A stretch of DNA of 34,900 nt from a virus. The translations under genes were made by a program, and so were the position numbers. Of the stretch, positions 1-8,992 are shown in pieces. The stretch lies in IMG/VR virus record IMGVR_UViG_3300018481_000048, positions 1-34,900 of that record, one strand, 5' to 3'. The notes under the pieces were generated by a model. The model worked only from the letters and a program-made list of their open reading frames with translations, did not search any database and had not been told where the DNA came from. The number at the start of each line of letters is the position of its first letter. Position 1 is the first letter of the stretch.

Positions 1-4
1 CCCA

Positions 5-30
5 AAAAAAGCCCCGGGGGAATTTTTAGA
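5..30. terminator. Possible terminator at the window edge
   Basis: An A run, then CCCCGGGGG, then AATTTTT can fold as an A/T stem capped by C/G pairs with almost no loop. It resembles the better hairpin at 25536-25556. It may end transcription of a gene lying before the window. Weak, because the GC core leaves little room for a loop. Confidence 0.3.
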
Positions 31-68
31 AAAAGCGTTTTCACTTTCAACCATAAAGGAGGTTCCAG

Positions 69-404
69 ATGTCAGATGCTGTAATTGTCAAAGGAACTAC
101 AACTGATCAAACAGATGTTCCTGTTTCCGCAGATGGTAACAACCTTGTGGTTGTAGCTAATATTTCTTCTGGAGCGGGATCTTTGGTTGTTACGATCAAA
201 GGACAAACGTCTTCAGGATATGAGTATACCCTGCTTACTTCTGAATCTTTGTCTGGAGTTGGTAGTACCCCCCTTCGTATTTTTCCGGGAGCGACTCCAA
301 GTGAAAATGCTGTTGCTAATGACGTTGTTCCATCCACTGTTTTTATTAGTGTTGATGTAACAGGAACAATTACTTACGGCATCGACGCTTTCTCGGAGGA
401 CTGA
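69..404 (+). CDS. Small beta-rich virion protein, hypothetical
   Basis: I do not recognise the 111-residue product. It has alternating Val/Thr/Ser/Gly segments typical of a beta sandwich, no signal peptide and no membrane segment. A strong ribosome site (AAAGGAGG, 56-63) precedes the ATG. The stop is followed one base later by the next ATG, so the two genes are probably translationally coupled. Position at the head of a tail-fibre block suggests an accessory tail or capsid surface protein; this is inferred from context only. Val, Ser and Thr richness matches the next gene, so the pair may contribute to one structure. Confidence 0.6.
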   Translation: MSDAVIVKGTTTDQTDVPVSADGNNLVVVANISSGAGSLVVTIKGQTSSGYEYTLLTSESLSGVGSTPLRIFPGATPSENAVANDVVPSTVFISVDVTGTITYGIDAFSED

Positions 405-405
405 T

Positions 406-825
406 ATGGGGAACACCGGAACACAAGATGTATCAGAATCGGGATCAACGTCACGAGTAATTGAGCTATTTGCATCAGATCCAAATGGTGCAGATTTAAC
501 TATTGGTGATGGAAAAGTGTTTTGGGTTTGTCCGGAAACGTATAATAATCATACGATTTCTTCTTTCCATACTGCAGTAACGCAGTCGTCGTCTTCTGGT
601 GTGCCCACCACTCAGTTTGCTAATGTTACTTTGGGTTTAGATATCCTTTCAACCAAAGCCACCATTGATGTTTCTGAAACTACTAGTTATACAGCTGCAG
701 TTCAACCAGTAATAAATGAAAGTAATAACACAATAACGACCGGCGATCTTCTTAGAGTAGATGTTGATGTTGCTGGTACTGGAACTAAAGGACTTATTGC
801 CCTTTTCACTCTAACCCCACCATAG
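406..825 (+). CDS. Beta-rich virion or tail-tip protein, hypothetical
   Basis: This 139-residue protein is rich in Thr, Ser, Val and Asp, has no membrane segment and is probably an all-beta domain. The ATG lies directly after the stop of the preceding gene, with GGAGGA (395-400) as ribosome site inside that gene's end. The next gene, a large spike-like protein, begins ten bases after its stop. It reads like an accessory subunit of the host-recognition apparatus, but no diagnostic motif is visible and function is inferred from position. Confidence 0.6.
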   Translation: MGNTGTQDVSESGSTSRVIELFASDPNGADLTIGDGKVFWVCPETYNNHTISSFHTAVTQSSSSGVPTTQFANVTLGLDILSTKATIDVSETTSYTAAVQPVINESNNTITTGDLLRVDVDVAGTGTKGLIALFTLTPP

Positions 826-835
826 AGGTTTTCTT

Positions 836-3229
836 GTGGCTACTAGAACAATCAGTAACGCAGGCGGAAACTGGAATTCTACTGGAACATGGGTTGAAGG
901 AGCAGTTCCTACCGCGGCAGATGATGTTGTAGCTACAGGAACTTCTGGAGCAATTAACATTACTTCTACTGCGGCTTGTCGATCTATTAATCTTACAAAT
1001 TATACAAACACATTTACTGCTGGGGCGTTTAACGTCACAGTTGGAACAACTACATTACCAGCAGATAATAAAATTATTTATTTTCCAGCAACTATGACTT
1101 ATGTTCCTGCGGCCATTACTTTTACTATTATTAATAGTAATGCTACGTCAGGAACGTTAGATTTTGGATTAGCTTCCGCTTATACTCTGAGCGTAAACGG
1201 TAATTCAACATTAGCTAATCATTTAGTTTGTACTGTTTTTTCTCATGTTGGAAGAAATTTTGATACAGCTAACTTTAATATTACTTCTACTGTCACTTTT
1301 TCCTCTACAGGATCTACTGTAAGATCTTTGACTTTGGGAAGTTCTGTTATAACTGCTGGGTTCGTCACAGATACTGTTGTTACTCGAATTAATGGTATTT
1401 CTGGTAGTAATTGCACATTTAATGCAGGTACTAGTCGGATTGTGTTAAATGGCATTTGTGTTTTTTCAATGCTAAGTTTGACTTGGTATGATGTTGAGCT
1501 TCGTGGCCGAAATCAAACGGCGTCTTTGGGTTATTGTACTCAAATTTCATCGCCAGGAACTTGTCATAATCTTTCTTTTATTCCAACACTTAGTAGTTCT
1601 CGATATGATGATCGCCTTGGGTGGACTGGAACTTTAACTGTCACAAACAATTTTACAGCCACCGGTTCAGGTCCTTATAGCAGAGCAATTGTACATTATT
1701 CAACAGCTCAAATAGAAGTTGCTAATTATATTTTTGGATTAGGAACCGCCACACTTTCTCTTGGTGGTAGCGGGACTGCTTCTTTAAATGGTGCAGATTT
1801 TATTGATATTTCTGTTACTGGAACAAATACCCCAATTGGCGGTATTAGAATTGGAGATTGGGGCGGTAACAGCGGAATTACATTTGACGCTCCTTTGAAC
1901 CGATATTGGGTTGGAGATTCTGGTGCTTGGGCAGATGTGGCGCATTGGTCCCTTACTTCTGGCGGTTCGGGTGGCGCAGATATTCCTCTCCCACAAGATA
2001 CCGCAATAGTTGATTCTGGATCGGGATTTCCGGTTTATGTGGGAATCAGAAATATTTATACGAATGTTGTGTGGGCTGGATGTGCTTTTGTAGCAACACA
2101 AACGACCACCACAGATTTACGGTTTAAATTGCAACATGGACGTTTGATGCTAGCTAATAATATAGATTTTAATTCTAGAGCTACTTTTGAGGGCGATTCA
2201 AACAATCGAATTTCATTGATTCCAAGAGGAACTCAAACAATAAATCATCCATCAGCTATGTTAAGAATTACTCCTACCTATTTTTATGGTCCAGGAATCG
2301 TAAAACTATTAAGTGATTTCAATAATCTTGGTGGAATGGTTTTGGGTACTGGGTCAATTGATATTAACGGTTTTATTTTAGGATGCACTTCTTTTTCCTT
2401 GGGTGCCGCGGCAGCAACCAGAACCATTGATTTTACTAACGGCGGAAAAATTCGTGTTGATAGCGGAGCGGCAAACTTTACTGGAACTGGTTTTTCGTTT
2501 GTTGTTCCTGCTAATGGGGTATTAGAAATGGTTGGTGGAGCTTCATCGACTATTACCACGGCAGGTCTTACAATGCCCGGGTTATCGTCTGGAAAAACTG
2601 GCGCGTTTGTAACCACTCTCGCAGATACATACCTTTCTTCTGGTGGATTTTCTCATACAAGTGGTAGCGTTAATTTCAATGGTCAAACCTGCGTATTTAC
2701 TTCGTTTGTTTCTTCTGGATCGTCTCGCACATTACTTCTTGGCGCATCCAATATTACAGTAAATGGTGATTTTACATTTACAGGTAATGGATTAGTTTTT
2801 ACTCCTGACACGTCTACAATCACTGTAAATGCTACAACAGTAGATACAATTGTAAATCTTAAAGGAGCAGCATTCAATATTCTTTTATTGAAGACTGCAT
2901 CAGGAAGTGGAAGTATAACCGTTCTTGCTGACAGCGTTCTTCAATGTTCTACTTTAACGCTGTCTTCATCAACCACCGGAACCAAAAATAAAATTATTTT
3001 ACCTAAAGAGTTAACTGTTACCGGAACTTTAACTGTTACTGGCAACGGACAAACTCTTCATGTTTATGGTCCAAACTTTGGTGGAAGAACTGTCTTAACT
3101 GCTGCCGTAACTGTTCTTGATAACGTTGAGTTTATGAATGTAATCAAATCCGGGGCGGCTGCCTGGACTGGTACAAACGTTACAACCTTACAAGATACTG
3201 CTTGGATGAATCATTCTGTCACTAGTTAA
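836..3229 (+). CDS. Large Gly/Ser/Thr-rich tail-spike-like beta protein
   Basis: The 797-residue product starts at a GTG with AGAGG about eight bases upstream. Nearly the whole chain is short Thr/Ser/Gly/Asn-rich beta strands with recurring patterns such as TLTVTGN, TFTGNG and SGSITV, as in parallel beta-solenoid adhesins and phage spikes. The N-terminus (RTISNAGGNWNSTGTWVEG) and a second GDSGAWADVAHWSLTSGG segment around residue 360 look like two copies of the same W-rich opening motif, implying two tandem solenoid modules. No enzymatic motif is evident. Expected role: host-surface binding by the virion. Alternative: a decoration fibre of the head. Confidence 0.65.
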   Translation: MATRTISNAGGNWNSTGTWVEGAVPTAADDVVATGTSGAINITSTAACRSINLTNYTNTFTAGAFNVTVGTTTLPADNKIIYFPATMTYVPAAITFTIINSNATSGTLDFGLASAYTLSVNGNSTLANHLVCTVFSHVGRNFDTANFNITSTVTFSSTGSTVRSLTLGSSVITAGFVTDTVVTRINGISGSNCTFNAGTSRIVLNGICVFSMLSLTWYDVELRGRNQTASLGYCTQISSPGTCHNLSFIPTLSSSRYDDRLGWTGTLTVTNNFTATGSGPYSRAIVHYSTAQIEVANYIFGLGTATLSLGGSGTASLNGADFIDISVTGTNTPIGGIRIGDWGGNSGITFDAPLNRYWVGDSGAWADVAHWSLTSGGSGGADIPLPQDTAIVDSGSGFPVYVGIRNIYTNVVWAGCAFVATQTTTTDLRFKLQHGRLMLANNIDFNSRATFEGDSNNRISLIPRGTQTINHPSAMLRITPTYFYGPGIVKLLSDFNNLGGMVLGTGSIDINGFILGCTSFSLGAAAATRTIDFTNGGKIRVDSGAANFTGTGFSFVVPANGVLEMVGGASSTITTAGLTMPGLSSGKTGAFVTTLADTYLSSGGFSHTSGSVNFNGQTCVFTSFVSSGSSRTLLLGASNITVNGDFTFTGNGLVFTPDTSTITVNATTVDTIVNLKGAAFNILLLKTASGSGSITVLADSVLQCSTLTLSSSTTGTKNKIILPKELTVTGTLTVTGNGQTLHVYGPNFGGRTVLTAAVTVLDNVEFMNVIKSGAAAWTGTNVTTLQDTAWMNHSVTS

Positions 3230-3240
3230 GGAGGGTCAAA

Positions 3241-3567
3241 GTGGCCACGCTGAATATTTTCAAACGCCGAACCAACACAATCCGTTTTCGTTTGGGGGCT
3301 GATTATTCAGCAGATACTCTTTCGAGTGACATTCGGGTTAGCAAAGATGATGAATCAGAATTAATTGTTTCTTGGACAATTATTCCAGAACCGGCAACAG
3401 ATCCCGAAGATGGAATTTATTTATTTTCTATTGATGATGCACTTCTTCCAAGTGACATTGTTGATAAAGGTTGGATGGATATCAAACGAGTTAGTGGTGG
3501 AGAGCCCGTTCCCGGTCCATTTGACAAGCCGCTTCAAGTTAAATTTGTGGAGGTCGTGACAGAATGA
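3241..3567 (+). CDS. Small tail-fibre-associated protein, hypothetical
   Basis: A 108-residue protein with a GTG start behind AAGGAGGG (3229-3236). It has a basic N-terminus (IFKRRTNTIRFRLG) followed by an Asp/Glu-rich beta-type domain. The stop overlaps the next start as ATGA, so it is coupled to the collagen-repeat fibre downstream. The size and placement resemble small baseplate-upper or fibre-adaptor domains found next to fibres in other siphophages. That is an analogy; I see no signature motif. Confidence 0.55.
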   Translation: MATLNIFKRRTNTIRFRLGADYSADTLSSDIRVSKDDESELIVSWTIIPEPATDPEDGIYLFSIDDALLPSDIVDKGWMDIKRVSGGEPVPGPFDKPLQVKFVEVVTE

Positions 3568-5222
3568 GTGATATCGAAGTCACGTTTACTGAACAAGTTA
3601 TTGAAGTTCAAACGGTTGTCCAAGAAGTTGTGGTTAATCCAGCCACTGGATCAGTTGTTGTTATTCAAGGCGGCGGCCCAAGAGGAATTCCTGGTGTAGA
3701 TGGTTCTGATGGAGTTGACGGTGTTGATGGAACTGATGGCGCATCAGCTTATGAAATTGCATTAGTCAATGGATTTGTTGGTACCGAGGAAGAATGGTTA
3801 ACTTCTTTAGTAGGCTCTGATGGCGTTGACGGAACTGATGGCATTGACGGAACTGATGGCATCGACGGAACTAACGGCGTCGGCGTTCCGATTGGTGGTT
3901 CCACCAATCAAGTATTAGCAAAAAATTCTGGAACAAATTATGATACAGAATGGGTAGATCCAACTGCGGGAACGGGCGTTGTTGAAACCATTGTCGCCGG
4001 CGACAATATTGATGTAGATTCAACAGATCCTGCAAATCCAATCGTATCATCTACCGGAGGAAGTGGAATTCCCAATGGTGGATTAACACAACAAGTATTA
4101 TCTAAATTAAGTGCTTCTGATGGAGATGCGGATTGGGTTTCTATTGGTCTTGGAGCAGCAATAACGAGTGATTCAAATACGACTTTATCTCAAATTATTA
4201 CGGGCCAAGCCGAAACCGTTGTAGCACAAATTTCTGGTCCAGCACAGTCATCGGGTGGCGCTCTATTAATAACTGAATTAAAATTGTCGGCGCATGATCC
4301 TGGGAACGCTAAGCAAGCGATTGTTAGATTGCGCAGAGGTAACACAACTTCTGGAACAATTTTATTTAGTGAAACTTTTGGACCGGCTGCTCCTTTTGGA
4401 TCTGATTCTACGGCAGGTAACGTTGTTACTTTTTCTAATTTATATATGGATGGTGCTTATACAAACGGAGAATATTGTATAACGGTTCAATTAGTGTCTG
4501 GTACTTCTGGAACTGCCACGTGGAGCGCGGGGCATATTCTATCGACACTGGCTGCTGAACCATATGATTATGCGAATCCTCCAACCGTTGATGATGCATC
4601 TGTTTGGCCAATTGATTCTGATAATGAAGAATTTAGCGAAAATGGCGTTATAACTTTACCTTCTGGTTGGTCGTGGTTAAATCAAGGATCTAGTACATAT
4701 CTTGAGAGATTTGGGGCGGGGGTTATTAATTTAGCTGCCGGATCAAATACATATGATTGGCGAGGATTAGTAAAAAATTATACTTGGGTAAATGGTGATA
4801 TTGTTACCGCTAAATTATCAAGTACTAGAACTGATACCGAATCGAATCATAGATATGGTGCTTGTTTAATTCTTCCAAATTCTTCTGGAGGATTTTATTC
4901 TTGTGCGCTTTATTATTCAGATATTAATTTAAGTTTAGGAACGGTTTATTTAGATAGATGGACAAATCCAACAACGCTTCATTCATCATTAGTTGGTCCT
5001 CTTGCTGTTAATTTAGCAACAAATATTTATTGGAGAGTAACGAGAACTACTTCTACTTCTTGGATTATTGAATATTCGTCTGATGGAGTTACTTGGGTTA
5101 TTATCACATCAAATGCAGATCTTTCTTCTGTCAATCCTAATCAAATTGGATTTGCTGCCATGCGAAGTTCTACGTCGTCTACTTATGTTCAACTTGCATG
5201 TCATTGGATTAGATTTGAATAG
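3564..5222 (+). CDS. Collagen-repeat tail fibre with C-terminal LamG-like domain
   Basis: This 552-residue protein has an N-terminal beta segment (1-36) and two Gly-X-Y collagen-like stretches (about 38-60 and 84-107). Between them lies ASAYEIALVNGFVGTEEEW, a motif widely seen beside collagen repeats in phage fibres. Two related linkers follow (GGSTNQVLAKNSG and GGLTQQVLSKLSA), typical of repeated fibre shafts. Residues from about 350 to 552 look like a concanavalin/laminin-G sandwich suited to glycan binding. Collagen repeats normally trimerise fibres. The ATG overlaps the preceding stop. It is the best candidate in the window for host recognition, together with the spike-like gene at 836. 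Confidence 0.8.
   Translation: MSDIEVTFTEQVIEVQTVVQEVVVNPATGSVVVIQGGGPRGIPGVDGSDGVDGVDGTDGASAYEIALVNGFVGTEEEWLTSLVGSDGVDGTDGIDGTDGIDGTNGVGVPIGGSTNQVLAKNSGTNYDTEWVDPTAGTGVVETIVAGDNIDVDSTDPANPIVSSTGGSGIPNGGLTQQVLSKLSASDGDADWVSIGLGAAITSDSNTTLSQIITGQAETVVAQISGPAQSSGGALLITELKLSAHDPGNAKQAIVRLRRGNTTSGTILFSETFGPAAPFGSDSTAGNVVTFSNLYMDGAYTNGEYCITVQLVSGTSGTATWSAGHILSTLAAEPYDYANPPTVDDASVWPIDSDNEEFSENGVITLPSGWSWLNQGSSTYLERFGAGVINLAAGSNTYDWRGLVKNYTWVNGDIVTAKLSSTRTDTESNHRYGACLILPNSSGGFYSCALYYSDINLSLGTVYLDRWTNPTTLHSSLVGPLAVNLATNIYWRVTRTTSTSWIIEYSSDGVTWVIITSNADLSSVNPNQIGFAAMRSSTSSTYVQLACHWIRFE
3813..3884 (+). repeat. Four tandem 18-bp units encoding Gly-X-Y repeats
   Basis: Units begin at 3813, 3831, 3849 and 3867, each encoding two Gly-X-Y triplets such as GTDGID. 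The second and third units differ at one base (GGAACTGATGGCATTGAC versus ...ATCGAC). Such near-identical arrays are prone to copy-number change, which would alter fibre length. Confidence 0.85.
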
Positions 5223-5235
5223 AAAGGAGTGAGTT

Positions 5236-5580
5236 ATGGGTAATACTCGTCGTCAAACATCGGTCCGACGTCGTGTGATGCCGGCAACAACTCCTGAAGA
5301 GCTTGAAGATCGAATGATCATGAAGGCAATGCGGGTTGCAGAAGAGCAAATGGATTCTGGAACTGCTTCGTCGCAGGTAATTACTCATTATTTAAAACTT
5401 GGGTCTTCTAGAGAACGGCTTGAGCAAGAGCGATTGGCTAATGAAAATATCGTTCTTAAAGCACGTGCTGAACAACTAGAATCTCAACGTCATGTTGAAG
5501 AGCTTATTGGTGAAGCACTTGAAGCAATGAGAACATATACTGGGTATATTCCTGTCGAAGAGGGTGGATATGAGGATTAA
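5236..5580 (+). CDS. Probable small terminase subunit-like protein
   Basis: A 114-residue, mostly helical, charged protein. A basic arm (RRQTSVRRRV) precedes helices, and the Glu/Arg-rich central region (about 55-95, LEQERLANENIVLKARAEQLES) is a likely coiled coil. The C-terminal EALEAMRTYTGY segment is a common ending of phage proteins encoded just before the HNH gene and large terminase. Location and fold suggest DNA recognition during packaging, but no helix-turn-helix is obvious and assignment rests on synteny. AAAGGAG (5222-5228) precedes the ATG. The end overlaps the HNH gene. Confidence 0.5.
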   Translation: MGNTRRQTSVRRRVMPATTPEELEDRMIMKAMRVAEEQMDSGTASSQVITHYLKLGSSRERLEQERLANENIVLKARAEQLESQRHVEELIGEALEAMRTYTGYIPVEEGGYED

Positions 5581-5983
5581 GAGACGATATTCTGAACTGC
5601 GTCGAATTAATACGTTCGAAGAGCGGTTTGAATATTTGTCTCTTTCTGGAAGCGTTGGCGCAGATACTTTTGGTTTTGATAGATGGATCAATCAAGAATT
5701 TTATAGATCACGAGAATGGAAACAAGCTCGTCGAGAAACGATTCTTCGAGACCAGGGTTGTGATTTAGGTGTTGAAGGGTATGAAATATTTGATGGGGTT
5801 CTTATTCATCATATTAATCCTATGCTTCCCGAAGATATTGAGTCTGGAGAAGATTGGATTCTTGATCCAGAATATTTGATTACAACCACGTCTATAACAC
5901 ATAACGCTATTCATTATGGAGATAGTTCTTCTTTAAGAAAACCATATGTAGAGCGTTCCGTCGGCGATACTCGCCTTTGGTAA
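5564..5983 (+). CDS. HNH endonuclease, packaging-associated
   Basis: The 139-residue product carries LIHHINPM (His 82-83) and THNAIHYGD (His 113), the first and last parts of the HNH beta-beta-alpha metal site. Nucleases of this kind beside the large terminase are needed for packaging in several phages and are thought to assist genome cutting. Oddly, the central segment reads DPEYLIT where the usual form is PENLI, so the middle Asn is replaced by Tyr. The GTG at 5564 and the ATG at 5570 are both possible starts; both overlap the previous gene. No zinc-binding CxxC knuckles are present. Confidence 0.8.
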   Translation: MDMRIKRRYSELRRINTFEERFEYLSLSGSVGADTFGFDRWINQEFYRSREWKQARRETILRDQGCDLGVEGYEIFDGVLIHHINPMLPEDIESGEDWILDPEYLITTTSITHNAIHYGDSSSLRKPYVERSVGDTRLW

Positions 5984-6005
5984 AAATCGAAAGGAGGGGG
6001 TTGAA

Positions 6006-6380
6006 ATGGCCGACCAAGAAAGCATCTTGCTGACTGTGAAGAAAGTTTTAGGTGTTTCTGCAGATTATACAGATTTTGATTGGGACATCATTACACACAT
6101 TAACAGCGCGTTCGGAGTTCTAACTCAACTAGGAGTTGGACCAACCGAAGGATTCTTCATCGAAGACGAAGACGCGGAGTGGGACGATTTTACTTCAGAA
6201 ATCTCATTCAAAATGGTTCGATCTTATATTTTTCTGAAAGTAAAGATGCTTTTCGATCCCCCACAAGCAGGTTTTCATATTGAAGCTATGAATACTCAAA
6301 TTGAAGAGTGGGAATGGCGAATTAGTCATCAGCGCGAATGGAATCTTAACCCAACTGATCCGATGGAGGAGGCAATTTAG
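6006..6380 (+). CDS. Head-tail connector (gp6-like adaptor)
   Basis: A 124-residue helical, acidic protein. Its layout, with an N-terminal LLTVKKVLGV helix, a DWDIITHINSAFGVL helix, a segment near GPTEGFF and a final VRSYIFLKVKMLFDPP helix, is the familiar pattern of HK97 gp6-type adaptor rings that sit under the portal. A strong AAAGGAGGGGG lies at 5990-6000. The stop overlaps the next GTG by one base. The gene precedes the large terminase here rather than following the capsid gene, which is a rearranged order. Confidence 0.75.
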   Translation: MADQESILLTVKKVLGVSADYTDFDWDIITHINSAFGVLTQLGVGPTEGFFIEDEDAEWDDFTSEISFKMVRSYIFLKVKMLFDPPQAGFHIEAMNTQIEEWEWRISHQREWNLNPTDPMEEAI

Positions 6381-6742
6381 TGGAAGAAAAAAATGATCTT
6401 GTCTCTTTCTTAGAGCATCATGGAGTTAAAGGTCAAAAGTGGGGTGTTCGTAACTCTCGTCGAAACCCCGGAACAAAAGGTCCAATTCTTCCTAGTGGGC
6501 GTCGTGCACGAAAGTTCGATACCAACCAACTCAATAATAAAGAGTTGAAAAAGGTTATCGATCGAATGAATATGGAGAAGCAGTACGCTGAACTCAACGC
6601 CAAAACAAAGACCGAGGGACGTGTATTTACAAAACAGCTTTTTACAGGAATCGTAACTGCGGGCGTTTCTGCTGCTGGCGCAGCTTTAGCTAAGCATTTT
6701 ATTAATCAAATGATGAACAAAGCGCCTGGTCCAAAAAAATAA
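6380..6742 (+). CDS. HxGVKGQKWG-motif virion-associated protein
   Basis: The 120-residue protein starts at a GTG sharing its first base with the preceding stop, with GGAGGAGG upstream. It opens with HHGVKGQKWGVRN (about residues 13-25), a motif found in many siphophage structural proteins, often fused to portal, protease or scaffold-like proteins. The middle (NNKELKKVIDRMNMEKQYAEL) is helical and also typical of this family. A weakly hydrophobic helix (about 88-104, TGIVTAGVSAAGAALA) follows. The exact role is not known to me; capsid assembly is the best guess. Confidence 0.6.
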   Translation: MEEKNDLVSFLEHHGVKGQKWGVRNSRRNPGTKGPILPSGRRARKFDTNQLNNKELKKVIDRMNMEKQYAELNAKTKTEGRVFTKQLFTGIVTAGVSAAGAALAKHFINQMMNKAPGPKK

Positions 6743-6758
6743 TTAAAAAGGGGGTTAT

Positions 6759-8513
6759 ATGACTCTACCATCCTTAGCGAATCATGTAACCCCAAAATAT
6801 TATGAGGAATATCGAAGTCGAGTTCTAAACGGAGAAATTCCTGTCAATCGTGAAATCTCTATGGAGATGAATCGAATTGATGCTTTGATTAATAACCCTA
6901 ATGTTTATTATGATGAGGGTGCTGTTGAAGGATTTATAAAGTATTGTGAGAATGAGTTAACTCTTACTGACGGTACTGATCTTCATATGTTAGACATCTT
7001 TAAAGTTTGGGCAGAACAGATATTTGGTTGGTATCACTTTGAATCACGAAGCGTTTTTGTTCCAGGAAAAGATGGAGTTCCTGGACGATATGTTGAACGT
7101 ACTATACGGAAGCGTTTAACAACTAAACAATATTTGATCGTTGCCCGAGGTGCGGCAAAATCGATGTATGCTATGATGCTTCAAGCATATTTTTTGAATG
7201 TAGATACCGCCACAACTCATCAAATAACAACCGCGCCAACAATGAAACAAGCAGAAGAAGTAATGTCTCCGTTTCGAACGGCCATTACTCGTTCTCGAGG
7301 ACCACTGTTTAAGTTTTTAACACACGGGTCACTTCAAAATACAACGGGTTCCAGATTTGAACGACAAAAGCTTGCTTCAACAAAAAAGGGTGTTGAAAAT
7401 TTTTTAACGGGTTCTCTTCTTGAAGTTCGACCAATGTCAATTAATAAACTTCAGGGATTAAGACCTAAAGTTTCAACAATTGATGAATGGTTGTCCGGAG
7501 ACATTCGAGAAGACGTCGTCGGCGCGGTTGAACAGGGCGCTTCTAAGTTAGATGATTGGCTTATTGTAGCTATTAGTTCTGAGGGAACTGTTCGAAATGG
7601 TTCTGGTGATACAATCAAACTTGAATTGGCATCTATACTTCGAGGAGAGTATCAAGCTCCTCATATTTCTATCTGGCATTATAAGCTTGATGAGATTGAA
7701 GAAGTTGCTAATCCTGAGATGTGGGTTAAAGCCAATCCAAATTTGGGTTTAACAGTCACATATGAGACATATCATTTAGATGTCGAACGAGCCGAGAAAG
7801 CTCCCGCGGTAAGAAATGATATTCTTGCCAAACGGTTTGGCATTCCGATGGAGGGGTTTACTTATTATTTCACATATGAAGAAACCATTCCGCATAGAAA
7901 AGAAGATTTCTGGCAAATGCCCTGTGCGTTAGGTGCAGACCTTTCACAAGGCGATGACTTCACCGCGTTCACTTTTCTTTTTCCACTGAATGACGGTTCT
8001 TTTGGTGTAAAAACACGAAGTTACATAACTTCTCGTACTTTAATGCGTCTTCCTGGTGCAATGCGAGTTAAATATGAAGAGTTTCTATCCGAACAATCTC
8101 TACATGTACTTGATGGAAACATTTTAGACATGATGGAGGTTTATGATGACCTTGATGAGTTTATTCTTCGATCAGAATATGACGTTCGTTGCCTTGGATA
8201 TGACCCCTATAATGCCAAAGAGTTTATTACTCGATGGGAAGCTGAGAACGGGCCATTTGGTATCGAAAAAGTTATTCAGGGTTCTAGAACCGAATCTGTT
8301 CCTCTTGGAGAATTAAAGATTCTGAGCGGGGCACGTCTTCTTCGATTTGATCAGGGTCTAATGTCCTTCGCTATGGGAAATGCAATCACTATGGAGGATA
8401 CCAACGGAAACAGAAAACTGTTGAAGAAACGTAGTGAAGAGAAAATTGATAATGTCGCTGCATTGATGGATGCATGGGTAGCATATAAACTTAACAAAGA
8501 CGCTTTCGAGTAA
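6759..8513 (+). CDS. terL: Terminase large subunit
   Basis: The 584-residue ATPase-nuclease drives DNA into the prohead and cuts it. The Walker A-like segment is ARGAAKS (129-135), with Ala where many families have Asn-Gly or Gly-Gly. STIDEW (Asp242-Glu243) is Walker B with the catalytic Glu. The RNase H-like nuclease starts at CALGADLSQGDD (Asp394), and Asp571 in NVAALMDAW near the C-terminus is the expected last metal ligand. Length is typical. AAAGGGGG precedes the ATG at 6759. Its closest relatives would be HK97-type cos or similar terminases, but the packaging mode cannot be read from the sequence. Confidence 0.93.
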   Translation: MTLPSLANHVTPKYYEEYRSRVLNGEIPVNREISMEMNRIDALINNPNVYYDEGAVEGFIKYCENELTLTDGTDLHMLDIFKVWAEQIFGWYHFESRSVFVPGKDGVPGRYVERTIRKRLTTKQYLIVARGAAKSMYAMMLQAYFLNVDTATTHQITTAPTMKQAEEVMSPFRTAITRSRGPLFKFLTHGSLQNTTGSRFERQKLASTKKGVENFLTGSLLEVRPMSINKLQGLRPKVSTIDEWLSGDIREDVVGAVEQGASKLDDWLIVAISSEGTVRNGSGDTIKLELASILRGEYQAPHISIWHYKLDEIEEVANPEMWVKANPNLGLTVTYETYHLDVERAEKAPAVRNDILAKRFGIPMEGFTYYFTYEETIPHRKEDFWQMPCALGADLSQGDDFTAFTFLFPLNDGSFGVKTRSYITSRTLMRLPGAMRVKYEEFLSEQSLHVLDGNILDMMEVYDDLDEFILRSEYDVRCLGYDPYNAKEFITRWEAENGPFGIEKVIQGSRTESVPLGELKILSGARLLRFDQGLMSFAMGNAITMEDTNGNRKLLKKRSEEKIDNVAALMDAWVAYKLNKDAFE

Positions 8514-8535
8514 GTCTTTTCTGAAAGGATGTCAG

Positions 8536-8925
8536 ATGGAAAACAGTCCTATTAAGCAGGCAGTCGTTACAGAGTCGGGGTCTTTAGATCCTAATCGTGC
8601 TACTGAACGATTGGCGCTTTTTGATTCCGATGGCTCTCCGTTCAATTCAACGGGTCTAGATGCTGTTACTACTGGATCAGCGATTGGCACTACAGCTAAA
8701 ACGACCACTGCTGATGAGCCAGAAGCTAATTCATTGGTTGCTATCGTTTTTACAAATGGGAATTCTGCTGAGACGCCCACCATTAATTTCAATGGTGCTG
8801 GTGCTAGGGCCATCAAGCTCGGTGGTACGGCTTCCGCGGCGGCTAAGTTAACTCTTGCTGCTGGTGGAGTTGCTCTTTTTTGGTTTGATGGAACGGTTCT
8901 TAACCAGATTGGCGTTTATAGCTGA
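8536..8925 (+). CDS. Appendage- or decoration-like beta protein between terL and portal
   Basis: This 129-residue protein has an N-terminal Ser/Asp-rich segment and a C-terminal beta domain with TPTINFNGAGARAIKLGG and AAGGVALFWFDGTVLNQIG. These patterns are familiar from tail-fibre and appendage proteins, where they form small beta modules. A GAAAGGA ribosome site precedes the ATG. It lies between large terminase and portal, normally adjacent genes, so it looks like an inserted accessory gene. A capsid or neck decoration role is plausible. Repeat copy R1 follows its stop. Confidence 0.6.
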   Translation: MENSPIKQAVVTESGSLDPNRATERLALFDSDGSPFNSTGLDAVTTGSAIGTTAKTTTADEPEANSLVAIVFTNGNSAETPTINFNGAGARAIKLGGTASAAAKLTLAAGGVALFWFDGTVLNQIGVYS

Positions 8926-8951
8926 TAGTCAAAATGGGAGTTCTCTGTAAG
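8924..8951 (+). repeat. Directional repeat copy R1 (GTCAAAATGGGAGTTC)
   Basis: The 16-base core at 8928-8943 is identical to R5 at 25429-25444 and lies in the gap between the appendage-like gene and the portal gene, 65 bases before the portal start. The flank GATA before the core is shared with R4. The + strand orientation matches all other copies. Confidence 0.75.
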
Positions 8952-8992
8952 TTATAGTCATAAATGCTGATGTTTGGAGGAGGTGAAACGAC

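Noticed and set aside
6427-6445. GTCAAAAGTGGGGTGTT as another repeat copy
   Set aside because: It needs an inserted base and lies in the GQKWGV codons of a family motif, so protein constraint suffices.
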